This document shows, piece after piece, positions 37,740 to 49,500 of a stretch of DNA of 49,688 nt. Both the position numbers and the translations under genes were made by a program. This stretch comes from Azospirillum sp. Lineage in GTDB: Bacteria; Pseudomonadota; Alphaproteobacteria; Azospirillales; Azospirillaceae. The notes below the pieces were generated by a model, which saw only the letters and a list, made by a program, of their open reading frames with translations, was not told where the DNA came from and did no database searches. The DNA is taken from the NCBI GenBank assembly GCA_016124535.1, contig WGNK01000035.1:1-49688 (forward strand). The letters run 5' to 3'. Position 1 is the stretch's first letter. Each line of letters starts with the position of its first letter.

Positions 37740-39080
37740 ATGACCGATCGCTCACTCGCCTGCGTCATCCTCGCCGCCGGCAAGGGGACCCGGATGAAAT
37801 CGGCCCTGCCCAAGGTGCTGCACGCGGTCGCCGGCCGGCCGATGGTCAACCATGTGCTGGCCGCGCTGTCGACGCTGAAGCCGGAGCGGGTGGTGGTGGT
37901 GGTCGGGCCGGAGATGCCGGAGCTGGCCGCCGCGGTGGCGCCGCATCAGACCGTGGTTCAGCGCGAACAGCGCGGCACCGCCGACGGTGTCAAGGCCGCC
38001 GCTGCCGCACTTGGGGATTTTTCCGGCGACGTCCTGGTGCTTTACGGCGACACCCCGCTGGTGCGGCCCGAGACCATGGCGGCGATGATCGCGGCCCGGC
38101 GGGCGGCGGCGGATCCGGCGGTGGTGGTGCTCGGCATGCGGCCGGCCGAGCCCGGCGCCTATGGCCGGCTGATCCTTAATCCGACGGGGGGCCTGGAGCG
38201 AATCGTCGAATATCTCGATGCCTCGCCCGATGAACGCGCGGTGACGCTGTGCAATGGCGGCCTGATGGCGTTCGATGGCCGCCGCCTGTGGTCGCTGCTG
38301 GCCCGGATCGGCAACGACAATGCCAAGGAGGAATACTATCTGACCGACGCGATCGGTCTGGCGCGCGCCGATCGGGCCGCCTGCGCCGTGGTCGAAGTGT
38401 CCGAGGATGAACTGATCGGGGTCAATTGCCGTGCCGATCTGGCCATGGTCGAGCGGATCGTGCAGCGACGGCTGCGCTTGGCGGCGATGGCCGGGGGGGC
38501 GACCCTGATCGACCCCGAGACGGTTCATTTCAGCCTCGATACCAGCCTCGGGCGCGACGTCGTGGTCCATCCCTTCGTGGTATTCGGTCCCGGCGTCAGC
38601 GTCGGCGAGGGCGTTGAGATCCGCGCGTTCAGCCATCTGGAGCGGGCGCAGATCGCGGCCGGCGCCACCATCGGCCCCTATGCCCGGTTGCGGCCCGGCG
38701 CCGAGATCGGGCCCGGCGCCCATATCGGCAATTTCGTCGAGATCAAGAATGCGCGGGTCGATGCCGGCGCCAAGGTCAACCACCTGACTTATATCGGCGA
38801 CGCCAGCATCGGCGCCAAGGCCAATATCGGCGCCGGCACCATCACCTGCAATTACGACGGGGTCGCCAAGCACCACACCGCAATCGGTGCCGGTGCCTTC
38901 ATCGGCTCCAACGCCTCGCTGGTGGCGCCGGTCACGATCGGCGCTGGGGCGACCATCGGCGCCGGCAGCGTCATCACCGCCGACGTGGCGCCGGATGCGC
39001 TGGCGGTTGCACGCGGCCGGCAGCAGAGCTATGCCGGGTGGACGAAACGAAAGAAGAAGGGGGGCGCGGCCCCCCTGTGA
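37740..39080 (+). CDS. glmU: Bifunctional UDP-GlcNAc pyrophosphorylase / GlcN-1-P acetyltransferase
   Basis: This 446-residue enzyme carries out the last two steps to UDP-GlcNAc. The nucleotidyltransferase loop is LAAGKGTRMKS (about 11-21), and the second half is a left-handed beta-helix with acetyltransferase residues in IGNFVEIKNARV and NYDGVAKHHTAIG. No clear ribosome site was found. The 3' end (KKGGAAPL and stop) lies in a GC-rich repeat-like sequence, so the C terminus may have been altered by it. Confidence 0.95.
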   Translation: MTDRSLACVILAAGKGTRMKSALPKVLHAVAGRPMVNHVLAALSTLKPERVVVVVGPEMPELAAAVAPHQTVVQREQRGTADGVKAAAAALGDFSGDVLVLYGDTPLVRPETMAAMIAARRAAADPAVVVLGMRPAEPGAYGRLILNPTGGLERIVEYLDASPDERAVTLCNGGLMAFDGRRLWSLLARIGNDNAKEEYYLTDAIGLARADRAACAVVEVSEDELIGVNCRADLAMVERIVQRRLRLAAMAGGATLIDPETVHFSLDTSLGRDVVVHPFVVFGPGVSVGEGVEIRAFSHLERAQIAAGATIGPYARLRPGAEIGPGAHIGNFVEIKNARVDAGAKVNHLTYIGDASIGAKANIGAGTITCNYDGVAKHHTAIGAGAFIGSNASLVAPVTIGAGATIGAGSVITADVAPDALAVARGRQQSYAGWTKRKKKGGAAPL

Positions 39081-39120
39081 CCCCTGCCGGAGACTTGAAG
39101 ACCCCTGGACCCCAACCAAC

Positions 39121-39170
39121 GGTTCCAAAGGCCGCCGGCCTTTGGTCGGGTCCGGGGGGCAAGGTTTCCT
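39121..39170 (+). repeat. Dispersed intergenic hairpin repeat (copy 3)
   Basis: GGTTCCAAAGGCCGCCGGCC is followed by TTTGG and a GGGGGGC-containing arm. It lies between glmU and glmS. A GC-rich inverted piece at 39059-39077 may be an extension of the same element. Confidence 0.85.
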
Positions 39171-39194
39171 GGCTTATTTTGAGGAACAGAGCGG

Positions 39195-41018
<1,824 letters not shown>

Positions 41019-41071
41019 GCTGATCGGATATTGGCCCGATCCGCTCAAGGCGCGCTCATTCCAGGAGGCCC

Positions 41072-41482
41072 ATGGGACAAAGATACGCACGTGACATGCG
41101 CGCGGCGGCTCATCGGCATTTCGAGGCCGCTGAGCACCTGTTTGACAATACCTACCGCCGTGACGTTGCCGGTTATTTGTTTGGGATTGCGGCAGAATGC
41201 GCGCTTAAGCAGATGATGCTTGCTTCGGGCATGCATCAGATGCCTGAGACCGAGCGACGGGCGGATCCGTTCTATGCTCATTTTGAGGAACTGAAATCCC
41301 TATTGCGCGACAAGGTTTCCGGTCGCCTCGCAGCCGACTTGCGCCGCTACGCTGAGAACAGCGCGTTCATGCAATATTGGGATGCATCGATGCGATATTC
41401 ACATGGCAAAGACGTGAATTCTCGCTGGATTGACTGTTGGCGTCAGAATGCCAAGGATGCCATCGGCACCATGGACACCTGA
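41072..41482 (+). CDS. HEPN-like domain protein (136 aa)
   Basis: This 136-residue helical protein starts at an ATG with an excellent ribosome site (CCAGGAGG). The segment HFEAAEHLFDNTYRRDVAGY, followed by LFGIAAECALKQMM, has the pattern of HEPN domains. Near the C terminus, a MRYSHGK motif lies where HEPN proteins carry their Arg-Tyr or Arg...His motif. HEPN proteins are often RNases or partners in toxin-antitoxin and defence modules, but here the catalytic motif is incomplete. It is the first gene of a cassette with two ATPases. Base composition is lower in GC than glmS. Confidence 0.7.
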   Translation: MGQRYARDMRAAAHRHFEAAEHLFDNTYRRDVAGYLFGIAAECALKQMMLASGMHQMPETERRADPFYAHFEELKSLLRDKVSGRLAADLRRYAENSAFMQYWDASMRYSHGKDVNSRWIDCWRQNAKDAIGTMDT

Positions 41483-41495
41483 GCATGGGGTGCAA

Positions 41496-42848
41496 ATGAC
41501 GGTGCGCTTTGACGATAGTCTGGTACGGCTCGCCGATCTGGTCGCCAAGCGTTTTGGCGGCGAATTACTTGCTCGGGCAACTATAGTCCGTGATGCGGGC
41601 GGCCGTCTTTCCGTCGTTCTGCCGGACCGGGTCGATTCGGAAGCCATCGCGTCAGCTGAGTTGGAAATCCGTGACGCGCTTGGGGCCTACGCCCGCCCCG
41701 ACAGTGTCGTCAGGGACATCGAAGGGCCAGGAGCGCGGTGGCTGGTTGAAGAGGCGGTGAAGATTTCACCGCTTGACATCGGAACATTCAAGGTCCGGCT
41801 GCTTGACCGCCGCATCGTCGGTGCAGATTGGCTCAAACCTCCGGAACGATCGGCCGTCGACGTTCCCCGGATTGTCTTTGCCAGCCTAAAAGGGGGAGTG
41901 GGTCGCTCCACTGCACTTTGCGTTTTAGCGGCCCATCTGTCCCGGCGTGGCCGACGGGTACTTGCCATCGATTTCGACCTGGAGGCGCCGGGCATCGGCA
42001 CCCTGCTCCTGACCGAGCGCGAACTGCCCCGATTCGGCACTCTTGACTATCTGGTCGAGAACGGCCTGTCGGGTATAGATGACGCATTCATGGCTGATCT
42101 TGCTGGCGATTCCTTTTTGGGCGCCGAGGGCGCGCGCGTGACCGTGGTGCCTGCCATCGGCCGATCTACAATCGACAACCCCGGCGATGCGCTCGGCAAG
42201 ATCGCGCGCGCCTATCTCGAAGACCCGAGGGACGACGGCCCGGCGGTCACCCTGAGTGAACAACTGCGGGAGATGATCGAACGCTTTGAGAGCACCGAAG
42301 CGTACGACGTCGTGCTCGTCGATGCCCGGGCGGGCTTGCATGAGACAAACGCAGCGGCAATCCTGGGGCTTGGCGCAGACATTCTGCTATTCGGAATTGA
42401 TCATCCGCAGACGTTTCTTGGATACCGACTCCTGTTGGCGCATCTCGCACGTTTTCCGGTTGATCCTGATGACGATTGGCGAGATCGGTTGCGCTTCGTG
42501 CATGCCAAGGCGTCAGATTTTCCGGCCAACCGTGCGGTGGCGGAAGAGCGCTTCATAACTCTTTACGACCAGATCATGCCACCACTTCCTGAATCCGAAG
42601 AAATTATGGAACGATTTACTGCCGAGGATTTAGATGTTGGCTGGGATGTGAGCGTAGACGATTCGATTGATATCGAGGGGTTTGAACCTCCGCAAATTCT
42701 TCATATTTTGGACGATACCCGCTACCGTGACTTCAATCCTGTCCTGGATACTGTAATTTTGACGGCACAAACTTATTCAACTACGTTCGCCTCTCTGCTC
42801 GAATATGCAGACAACCTCGTCGATCGCCCAACCCCTGGTGAGCCATGA
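41496..42848 (+). CDS. ParA/MinD-like ATPase with KGGVGR P-loop
   Basis: This 450-residue protein starts at the ATG at 41496, 13 nt after the HEPN-like gene; an in-frame TTG at 41430 would overlap that gene. After an N-terminal domain of about 120 residues without a known family, the deviant Walker A motif is KGGVGRST (132-139), with Arg137 where ParA/MinD have Lys. VLAIDFDLEAPG and VVLVDARAGLHE follow, as in the ParA-like switch and Walker B regions. The C-terminal part is acidic. A 4-nt overlap couples it to the next gene. Role unknown. Confidence 0.82.
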   Translation: MTVRFDDSLVRLADLVAKRFGGELLARATIVRDAGGRLSVVLPDRVDSEAIASAELEIRDALGAYARPDSVVRDIEGPGARWLVEEAVKISPLDIGTFKVRLLDRRIVGADWLKPPERSAVDVPRIVFASLKGGVGRSTALCVLAAHLSRRGRRVLAIDFDLEAPGIGTLLLTERELPRFGTLDYLVENGLSGIDDAFMADLAGDSFLGAEGARVTVVPAIGRSTIDNPGDALGKIARAYLEDPRDDGPAVTLSEQLREMIERFESTEAYDVVLVDARAGLHETNAAAILGLGADILLFGIDHPQTFLGYRLLLAHLARFPVDPDDDWRDRLRFVHAKASDFPANRAVAEERFITLYDQIMPPLPESEEIMERFTAEDLDVGWDVSVDDSIDIEGFEPPQILHILDDTRYRDFNPVLDTVILTAQTYSTTFASLLEYADNLVDRPTPGEP

Positions 42849-44305
42849 GCGCCATTGATTTTGCGGCAATCCGGCGTGGGCTCGCATCCCTTGATGCTTC
42901 GGCAGCTCACACTGCGAGTGGCGAAAATCGCCCGAAAGTCAACGAGATATTTGCGCCGGAGCCGCATGCCGGTGCGCTGGATCCGAATGTGACCATCGTG
43001 CTCGGTGCGCGCGGCGCCGGCAAGAGCTTTTGGGCAGGAGTTCTTGGCAATGACGAAACGCGGAAGGCGGCGTCGGAAGCCTATCCTCATCTCGGGCTTG
43101 ATAAGGCCATCGTAAGATTTGGATTTACTGGTCTGGAAAACGACGGCTCCGTCAGCCGGGCGACAATCGATCACCAGGTGCCAAATGGCCAGGAACGGTC
43201 GCTGGGTCTATTGCTGTGGCGCTGCGTCGTCTTGCGAGCACTCCAGTCCGCCCTGATTCCTCCCGTCGGGAACCAGACGATTGGCGCAATGATGAAGAAT
43301 TATGCAGATCCTGAGCAATGGGAGCACGACTGCGCGGCAGCAGACCACATACTCTCGACCGGCGGCAGTAAGATCGTCGTGGTCTTCGACGCTTTGGATG
43401 CACTTGCCATCGAATGGGAAAGATTGAGGAGCCTTATCGACACTCTCCTCGAAGTAGCTTGGGCTACCCGCGGTTTCCGTGGGTTTCGGTTGAAGCTGTT
43501 TTTGAGGCCGGATCAATTGCGCGACCTGGGCCTGCGTTTCGTCGAGTTGCCCAAGCTTTTGGCCGGGGCGACCAATCTGCGTTGGACCGGAACCGATCTC
43601 TACGGCATGCTTTTTGCCCGCTTCGGGCTGATCGGTGAACCTGAGTTCAAGTCGGCCATCTCCAATCTCTTGGCCGAAGAGGACATCGCCCCGCAGCCGA
43701 GCCCGTTTCCGCGGTTGAGGAATTGGCCGCTGACCCACGATCGGCAGGTTCAAGCGCGTGTTTTCACGCGGCTGGCCGGCACCTACATGGGGCGCGGCGA
43801 TAAAAAGGGGAAAACCTATGATTGGCCGCTAAACCACCTTGCCGATGGCCACGGCGAGGTAACGCCGCGCAGTTTCCTTACCCTCATGATTCAGGCCGCC
43901 CGCCATCCGTCGCACCCGACCGGTCAAAGCCTGTCGGCCGAGGGCATCCGCCATGGTTTGCGGGAAGCCTCAAGGGTTCGGGTCGATCAACTTGCGCTTG
44001 AATTTCCGTGGATCAGGCGCGCTCTGGCGCCGCTCGCCCGGATGCAGGTGCCGTGTCACTCTTCCGGAATCACGGAGAGATGGGCAGAGAACAAGACGAT
44101 CGAGGCGATTACGCGGGGTGCGGCGGAACGGCAGTATCTGCCGCCCTTTGAAACCGGGGCAAGCGAAGATCCCGGCCAGAAGCTGATTGGAACGCTTGTA
44201 CGGATCGGGGTGTTGGCGGTGCGAAAGGACGGTCGGTATGATATGCCGGATTTATTTCGTGTTGCCGCGCGATTGCTAAAAAAGGGTGGTGTGGCCCCGG
44301 CCTAG
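42845..44305 (+). CDS. Large P-loop NTPase of unknown family (486 aa)
   Basis: This 486-residue protein has Walker A GARGAGKS (54-61) and a Walker B-like segment KIVVVFDALDAL (176-187). A helical middle and a C-terminal part with a winged-helix-like ending (IGVLAVRKDGRYDMPDLF) follow. The layout resembles STAND-type or AAA-like regulators, but the family was not recognised. It overlaps the ParA-like gene by 4 nt and is followed 14 nt later by a terminator. It is AT-richer than the flanking genes. Confidence 0.78.
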   Translation: MSAIDFAAIRRGLASLDASAAHTASGENRPKVNEIFAPEPHAGALDPNVTIVLGARGAGKSFWAGVLGNDETRKAASEAYPHLGLDKAIVRFGFTGLENDGSVSRATIDHQVPNGQERSLGLLLWRCVVLRALQSALIPPVGNQTIGAMMKNYADPEQWEHDCAAADHILSTGGSKIVVVFDALDALAIEWERLRSLIDTLLEVAWATRGFRGFRLKLFLRPDQLRDLGLRFVELPKLLAGATNLRWTGTDLYGMLFARFGLIGEPEFKSAISNLLAEEDIAPQPSPFPRLRNWPLTHDRQVQARVFTRLAGTYMGRGDKKGKTYDWPLNHLADGHGEVTPRSFLTLMIQAARHPSHPTGQSLSAEGIRHGLREASRVRVDQLALEFPWIRRALAPLARMQVPCHSSGITERWAENKTIEAITRGAAERQYLPPFETGASEDPGQKLIGTLVRIGVLAVRKDGRYDMPDLFRVAARLLKKGGVAPA

Positions 44306-44318
44306 GGTGTTGGAGAGA

Positions 44319-44341
44319 AACGATCGGATCGTTGTCTTTTT
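44319..44341 (+). terminator. Candidate terminator after the three-gene cassette
   Basis: AACGATC and GATCGTT (44319-44325 and 44327-44333) form a short dyad followed by GTCTTTTT. The usable stem is about 5 bp, so it is weak. It separates the cassette from mutA. Confidence 0.55.
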
Positions 44342-44549
44342 GACGTCAACGCGGCTAGCGCCGGGCTCCGGACCTGTAAGTCGCAAGGTGCGCGCCGACG
44401 CCCTGCCGGCCGGGCAATTCGCACTTGCACCCAAGCCCGGAAGCAGTTGCACACGATCCCATTCGCTTGACGGCGTTTCTTCGCTGTCTTAGGGTCGTTT
44501 GCTGCCGTTTTGGGCGGATAACGTCCAGCCAGATCAGGATGTCGAAACA

Positions 44550-46670
44550 ATGAACCAAGACCATCTGGTGCTTGCCGGGGAATTCGGGCCGGTCAGCCGC
44601 GAGGAGTGGCTGTCGACCGTTGAAAAGGCTCTGAAGGGGGTACCCTTCGACAAAAAGCTGGTCACCCGGACCTATGAAGGGTTCTCGCTGCAACCGATCT
44701 ACACCCGGAGTGACTGGCCGGCTGAGGGCGATCCGTCGGGCTTCCCTGGCATGATGCCGTTCACCCGTGGCGGCCGTGCGTCGGGTCATATCGCCGATGG
44801 CTGGGATATCCGCCAGTTGGCCAATCATCCGGGGCTGATCGATGCCAATCAGGCGGTCCTGGCCGACCTGGAACACGGCGTCACCTCGCTGTTGATCCGC
44901 TTCGATGCCGCCGGCCGGCTTGGCCTCGACGGCGACGGTCCGGGGGCCGATGCCGGCCAGGACGGCGTCATGGTCTATTCGCTGGACGACCTGGATACCG
45001 TGCTCGCCGGGGTCGATCTCACCCTTGCGCCGGTGGCGTTGTCGGCCGGCGGTGCCTTTGTGGCAGCGGCGGCGATGCTGGCAGCCCTATGGCGCCGACG
45101 CGGCGTTGCCGCCGACCAGGCGCTCGGCGCCTTCAACGCCGACCCCCTGGGCGCGCTGGCCGCGACCGGGAGCTTGCCCGCGGCGATCGAGGTCGCCCTG
45201 GCGCAGACCGCCGATCTGGCGGCGCTGACCGCCCGGACCTGGCCCCAGGTCACCGCGGTCGCGGTCGATACCACGCCCTACCACGATGCCGGCGCCAGCG
45301 AGGCTCAGGACCTCGGCTGTGCCATGGCGACCGCGGTTGCCTATCTGCGCGCGCTGACCGGGGCGGGGATGGCGGTCGACGACGCCTGCCGCCAGATTGC
45401 CTTCACCTTCGCGGTCGGCTGCGATCAGTTCCTGGCGATTGCCAAGCTGCGGGCGGCCCGCCGGCTGTGGGCGCGGATCGCCGAAGCGTCCGGGGCGTCG
45501 GAGCCGGCGCGCGCGATGCGCTCGCTCCATGGCATCACCGCATCGCGCATCATGACCCGGCGTGATCCCTGGGTGAACATGCTGCGGACCACCATCACCA
45601 CCTTTGCCGCCGGGGTCGCCGGTGCCGACAGCGTGACCAGCCTGCCCTATGACGCCGCGGTCGGACTGTCCGACGCCTTCGCCCGACGCATTGCGCGTAA
45701 CAGCCAGGTGGTGCTCCAGGAAGAGTCGTATCTGACCCGCGTCATCGATCCGGCTGGTGGCTCGTGGTACGTCGAGAGCCTGACCGACCAGCTTGCCGCG
45801 CGCGGTTGGGCCGAATTCCAGGCAATCGAGCAGGCCGGCGGCATGGTCGCGGCCCTGACCGAGGGCATGATCGCGGGGAAGCTCGCGGCGACCTGGGCCG
45901 AACGGGCCAAGAACGTCGCCAAACGCCGCGACGCGGTGACCGGCGTCAACGAGTTCCCGAATATTTCGGAAAAGCCGGTGGTGCCCGAGCCGGTCGACCT
46001 GTCCGCCTTGCGCATGGTCGCGACCGAGCGACTGGGGGCTTTGCGTCGCCAGGCCGGCGACGGTGCGGCGGTGCGCGCAGCCGCGGCGGTCGCACCGGGC
46101 CAGGGGGCTTTGGCCGAGGCGGCGATCGCGGCGGCCCGTGCCGGGGCGACGCTGGGCACCTTGTCGGCGGCGGTTTCCGGGGCCGGGCAGGGGGCCAAGA
46201 TGACGGCGCTGCCCAAGCACCATCTGGCGGAAGACTTCGAGGCGCTGCGCGATGCCGGCGACGCGCTGGCCGCCCGCACCGGCTCCCGGCCGAAAATCTT
46301 CCTGGCCAATCTCGGCGCCATCGCCAAGCACACCGGCCGCGCCACCTTTGCCAAGAATTTCTTCGAGTCCGGCGGGATCGAGGCGGTCAATAATGACGGC
46401 TTCTCCGATCCCGCAGCCTGCGCCGAGGCGTTCAAAACCAGCGGCGCCAGGGTCGCGATCCTGTGCGGCACCGACCCGCAATACCTCGAACTGGTCGCGA
46501 GCTTCGCGCCGGCGCTTAAGGCGGCCGGGGCCAGCTACCTGTTCTTGGCCGGCGCGCCCGGCGACAATAAGGCGGCCTATAGTGCCGCCGGAGTCGACGA
46601 CTACATCTTCATGGGCGGCGACGTGCTCGGCACGTTGCGCCAGACGCTGACCCGGCTGGGAGTGATCTGA
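44550..46670 (+). CDS. mutA: Methylmalonyl-CoA mutase small subunit
   Basis: This 706-residue non-catalytic subunit starts at [12 protein letters not shown] (44550). It follows the mutase TIM-barrel pattern ([21 protein letters not shown]), but its C-terminal B12-binding-like domain lacks the DxHxxG motif, as expected for MutA. It pairs with mutB, 2 nt downstream. Confidence 0.94.
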   Translation: MNQDHLVLAGEFGPVSREEWLSTVEKALKGVPFDKKLVTRTYEGFSLQPIYTRSDWPAEGDPSGFPGMMPFTRGGRASGHIADGWDIRQLANHPGLIDANQAVLADLEHGVTSLLIRFDAAGRLGLDGDGPGADAGQDGVMVYSLDDLDTVLAGVDLTLAPVALSAGGAFVAAAAMLAALWRRRGVAADQALGAFNADPLGALAATGSLPAAIEVALAQTADLAALTARTWPQVTAVAVDTTPYHDAGASEAQDLGCAMATAVAYLRALTGAGMAVDDACRQIAFTFAVGCDQFLAIAKLRAARRLWARIAEASGASEPARAMRSLHGITASRIMTRRDPWVNMLRTTITTFAAGVAGADSVTSLPYDAAVGLSDAFARRIARNSQVVLQEESYLTRVIDPAGGSWYVESLTDQLAARGWAEFQAIEQAGGMVAALTEGMIAGKLAATWAERAKNVAKRRDAVTGVNEFPNISEKPVVPEPVDLSALRMVATERLGALRRQAGDGAAVRAAAAVAPGQGALAEAAIAAARAGATLGTLSAAVSGAGQGAKMTALPKHHLAEDFEALRDAGDALAARTGSRPKIFLANLGAIAKHTGRATFAKNFFESGGIEAVNNDGFSDPAACAEAFKTSGARVAILCGTDPQYLELVASFAPALKAAGASYLFLAGAPGDNKAAYSAAGVDDYIFMGGDVLGTLRQTLTRLGVI

Positions 46671-46672
46671 TC

Positions 46673-48877
46673 ATGAGCCAGATTCCTGATTTCACCAAGA
46701 TCGCCCTCGACGCCGGCAACACCCCGCCGCGCGATGGCGCCGGCGCCGAGTGGCTCCGGCTTGCCGAGGCCGAAGCGGCCAAGACGCTGGACCATTTCCT
46801 GTGGGAAACGCCCGAGCATATCCCGGTCAAGCCGCTGTTCAGCGCCGCCGACCTGGAAGGCCTCGACCACCTGGACACTATGCCGGGACTTCCGCCCTAT
46901 CTGCGCGGCCCTTACCCGACCATGTATGTCGACAAGCCCTGGACGATCCGGCAGTACGCCGGCTTCTCGACCGCCCAGGCGAGCAACGCGTTTTATCGGC
47001 GCAATCTTGCCGCCGGGCAGAAGGGCCTGTCGGTCGCCTTCGATCTTGCGACCCACCGCGGCTATGACAGCGACCACCCGCGGGTCACCGGCGATGTCGG
47101 CATGGCCGGGGTGGCGATCGACTCGATCCTGGACATGAAGGTGTTGTTCGACGGTATCCCGCTCGACCAGATGAGCGTGTCGATGACGATGAACGGCGCG
47201 GTGCTGCCGGTTCTGGCCAATTTCATCGTCGCCGCCGAAGAGCAGGGAGTATCCCAGGACAAGCTGACCGGGACGATTCAGAATGACATCCTTAAGGAGT
47301 TCATGGTCCGCAACACCTATATCTATCCGCCGACCCCGTCGATGCGGATCATTGCGGACATCTTCTCCTATACCTCCAAGCATATGCCCAAATACAACAG
47401 CATCAGTATTTCGGGCTATCACATGCAGGAAGCCGGCGCCACTGCCGATCTCGAACTCGCCTATACCTTGGCCGACGGCGTCGAATATGCCCGCTGCGGC
47501 CTCAAGACCGGCATGACCATCGACGCGTTTGCGCCGCGGCTGTCGTTCTTCTGGGCGATCGGCATGAATTTCTTCATGGAGGTCGCCAAGCTGCGCGCCG
47601 GCCGCCTGTTGTGGGCCAAGCTGATCAAGCAGTTCGACCCCAAACTGGCCAAATCGATGTCGCTGCGCACCCACAGCCAGACCTCGGGCTGGAGCCTGAC
47701 GGCGCAGGACGTCTACAACAACGTCACCCGCACCTGCATCGAGGCGATGGCGGCGACCCAAGGGCACACCCAGTCGCTCCACACCAACGCCTTCGACGAG
47801 GCATTGGCCCTGCCGACCGACTTCAGCGCGCGTATCGCCCGCAATACCCAGCTGTTCCTGCAGCAGGAATCCGGCACGACCAAGGTGATCGACCCCTGGG
47901 GCGGCAGCTATTACGTCGAGCGGCTGACCCGCGAACTGGCCGAACGCGCCTGGGCGCACATCCAGGAGGTCGAAAGCACCGGCGGCATGGCCAAGGCGAT
48001 CGAGGCCGGCATCCCCAAGTTGCGGATCGAGGAAGCTGCCGCACGTACCCAGGCGCGGATCGACAGCGGCCGCCAGACCGTGGTCGGGGTCAACAAATTC
48101 CGCATGGGCCAGGAAGACGTGGTCGATGTGCTCAAGGTCGACAACAGCGCGGTACGGGTCAGTCAGGTTGCCCAGCTTGAACGCCTGCGTGCCGAGCGCG
48201 ACCCGCAGCGGGTCGAGCAGGCGCTGGAAGCCCTGACCAAGGCGGCGGGCAGCGGCGAAGGTAACCTGCTGGAACTGGGGATCGAGGCGGCACGGCGGCG
48301 CTGCTCGGTTGGCGAGATTTCCTACGCGCTGGAAAAGGTTTATGGTCGCCACGTGGCAGAAATCAGGAGCATTTCGGGCGTGTACCGCAAGGAGGTCGGC
48401 GAGAAGGCCGACGATGTTGCCAAGGTGCGCAAGCTGGTCGAGGTCTTCGCCGAGGAAGACGGCCGGCGTCCGCGCATCCTGGTCGCCAAGATGGGCCAGG
48501 ATGGCCACGACCGCGGCCAGAAGGTGATTGCCTCCGCCTTCGCCGATCTCGGCTTCGACGTGGACATCGGCCCCTTGTTCCAGACCCCGGCCGAGGTCGC
48601 GAGGCAAGCCGCCGAGAATGACGTCCACATCATCGGCGCCAGCTCGCTCGCCGCCGGCCATCTTACCCTGGTGCCGGAACTGAAGGGCGAGTTGGCCAAG
48701 CTCGGCCGGGCCGACATCATGATCGTGGTCGGCGGCGTCATCCCGCCCCAGGACTTCGATGCCCTGCGCGCCGCCGGCGCCCAGGCGATCTTCCCGCCGG
48801 GCACCGTGATCAGCCGGGCGGCGGTTGACCTGATCGGGCAATTGAACGTGCAGTTGGGCTATTCGAAGGCGGCGTGA
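46673..48877 (+). CDS. mutB: Methylmalonyl-CoA mutase catalytic subunit
   Basis: This 734-residue subunit interconverts methylmalonyl-CoA and succinyl-CoA with adenosylcobalamin. The TIM barrel has [16 protein letters not shown] and [11 protein letters not shown]. The C-terminal B12 domain has MGQDGHDRG with Asp610, His612 and Gly615 (DxHxxG), then GASSLAAGH and VVGGVIP. No meaB/argK or methylmalonyl-CoA epimerase gene is adjacent. Confidence 0.97.
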   Translation: MSQIPDFTKIALDAGNTPPRDGAGAEWLRLAEAEAAKTLDHFLWETPEHIPVKPLFSAADLEGLDHLDTMPGLPPYLRGPYPTMYVDKPWTIRQYAGFSTAQASNAFYRRNLAAGQKGLSVAFDLATHRGYDSDHPRVTGDVGMAGVAIDSILDMKVLFDGIPLDQMSVSMTMNGAVLPVLANFIVAAEEQGVSQDKLTGTIQNDILKEFMVRNTYIYPPTPSMRIIADIFSYTSKHMPKYNSISISGYHMQEAGATADLELAYTLADGVEYARCGLKTGMTIDAFAPRLSFFWAIGMNFFMEVAKLRAGRLLWAKLIKQFDPKLAKSMSLRTHSQTSGWSLTAQDVYNNVTRTCIEAMAATQGHTQSLHTNAFDEALALPTDFSARIARNTQLFLQQESGTTKVIDPWGGSYYVERLTRELAERAWAHIQEVESTGGMAKAIEAGIPKLRIEEAAARTQARIDSGRQTVVGVNKFRMGQEDVVDVLKVDNSAVRVSQVAQLERLRAERDPQRVEQALEALTKAAGSGEGNLLELGIEAARRRCSVGEISYALEKVYGRHVAEIRSISGVYRKEVGEKADDVAKVRKLVEVFAEEDGRRPRILVAKMGQDGHDRGQKVIASAFADLGFDVDIGPLFQTPAEVARQAAENDVHIIGASSLAAGHLTLVPELKGELAKLGRADIMIVVGGVIPPQDFDALRAAGAQAIFPPGTVISRAAVDLIGQLNVQLGYSKAA

Positions 48878-48879
48878 AG

Positions 48880-48994
48880 CTGTGGGGGCTGCGGCCCCCA
48901 CACCCCGACTGTGGGGCCGCGAGGCCCCAGACCCCTTTATTGGTTTCCAAAGGTCCCCGGCCTTTGGTCGGGTGGTAGGGGCGAAGCCCCTGCA
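48880..48994 (+). repeat. Dispersed intergenic hairpin repeat (copy 4) with two more stem-loops
   Basis: Three hairpins in a row: TGGGGGC...GCCCCCA (48882-48900), TGGGGCC...GGCCCCA (48912-48929), then GGTTTCCAAAGG...CCTTTGG and GGGGCGAAGCCCC (48942-48992). The first two probably also terminate mutAB transcription. Confidence 0.85.
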
Positions 48995-49426
48995 GGATGG
49001 CCGATGAAGTCTGCCGAATTTTTGCGTATCCTGTCCCGGCTCGGCCCGTGATCGGCACACAGGCGACATCCCCGGATAAGGAGACCAGGCGATCACCCGG
49101 CGTACATTTCGATGGGCTCGACGGTGAGCGGCACTAACCGTTCTGGCACGTCTACGGCCGGTGATCGCTGATTGACACTTTCCTTCATCCCGATTGCAGC
49201 CGCCGACCTGACCTGTCGGTCGCGATTATCCGACTGCTGAAGGGCTGCGTGGGGTGCGTCGCGTTGGCAGGCTGGGAACGCCGCTGCGAATCGGAATCGC
49301 CGAGCGTCATCACTCACGCTTCCTGCCATTCCCGCCTATCGACTTACAGGAGCCTTACAAAACTGGCCACAATAACATCTCGCGGGCGGCGCTTGCGCTC
49401 AATTAATTGATTTTATTGAATTATTT
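48995..49426. other. Intergenic region between mutB repeats and tRNA-Gly
   Basis: About 430 bp without a supportable gene. It becomes AT-rich near 49400-49426, just beyond the 3' end of the tRNA gene. Confidence 0.6.
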
Positions 49427-49500
49427 TGGAGCGGGTGAAGGGAATCGAACCCTCGTCGTAAGCTTGGGAAGCTTCTGCTCTACCATTGAGCTACACCCGC
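49427..49500 (-). tRNA. tRNA-Gly (anticodon CCC)
   Basis: On the minus strand the gene begins GCGGGTGTAGCTCAATGGTA. The anticodon loop is TTCCCAA, giving anticodon CCC. The T arm contains GGTTCGATTCC, and CCA is encoded at the 3' end. The acceptor stem GCGGGTG/CACCCGC is perfect. Confidence 0.96.

Noticed and set aside
41019..44340. Attachment-site direct repeats flanking the three-gene cassette
   Set aside because: The only shared word found (GATCGGAT) is 8 bp and common in GC-rich DNA. No integrase or tRNA is at either end, so integration by a mobile element is not supported.
44306..44549. Possible cobalamin riboswitch before mutA
   Set aside because: Checked because mutAB is B12-dependent. 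No B12-box-like conserved core or long structured leader was seen, only the terminator of the upstream cassette.
46601..49096. 831-residue open frame antisense to mutB
   Set aside because: Shadow of mutB that runs through the intergenic repeats. No protein motif.
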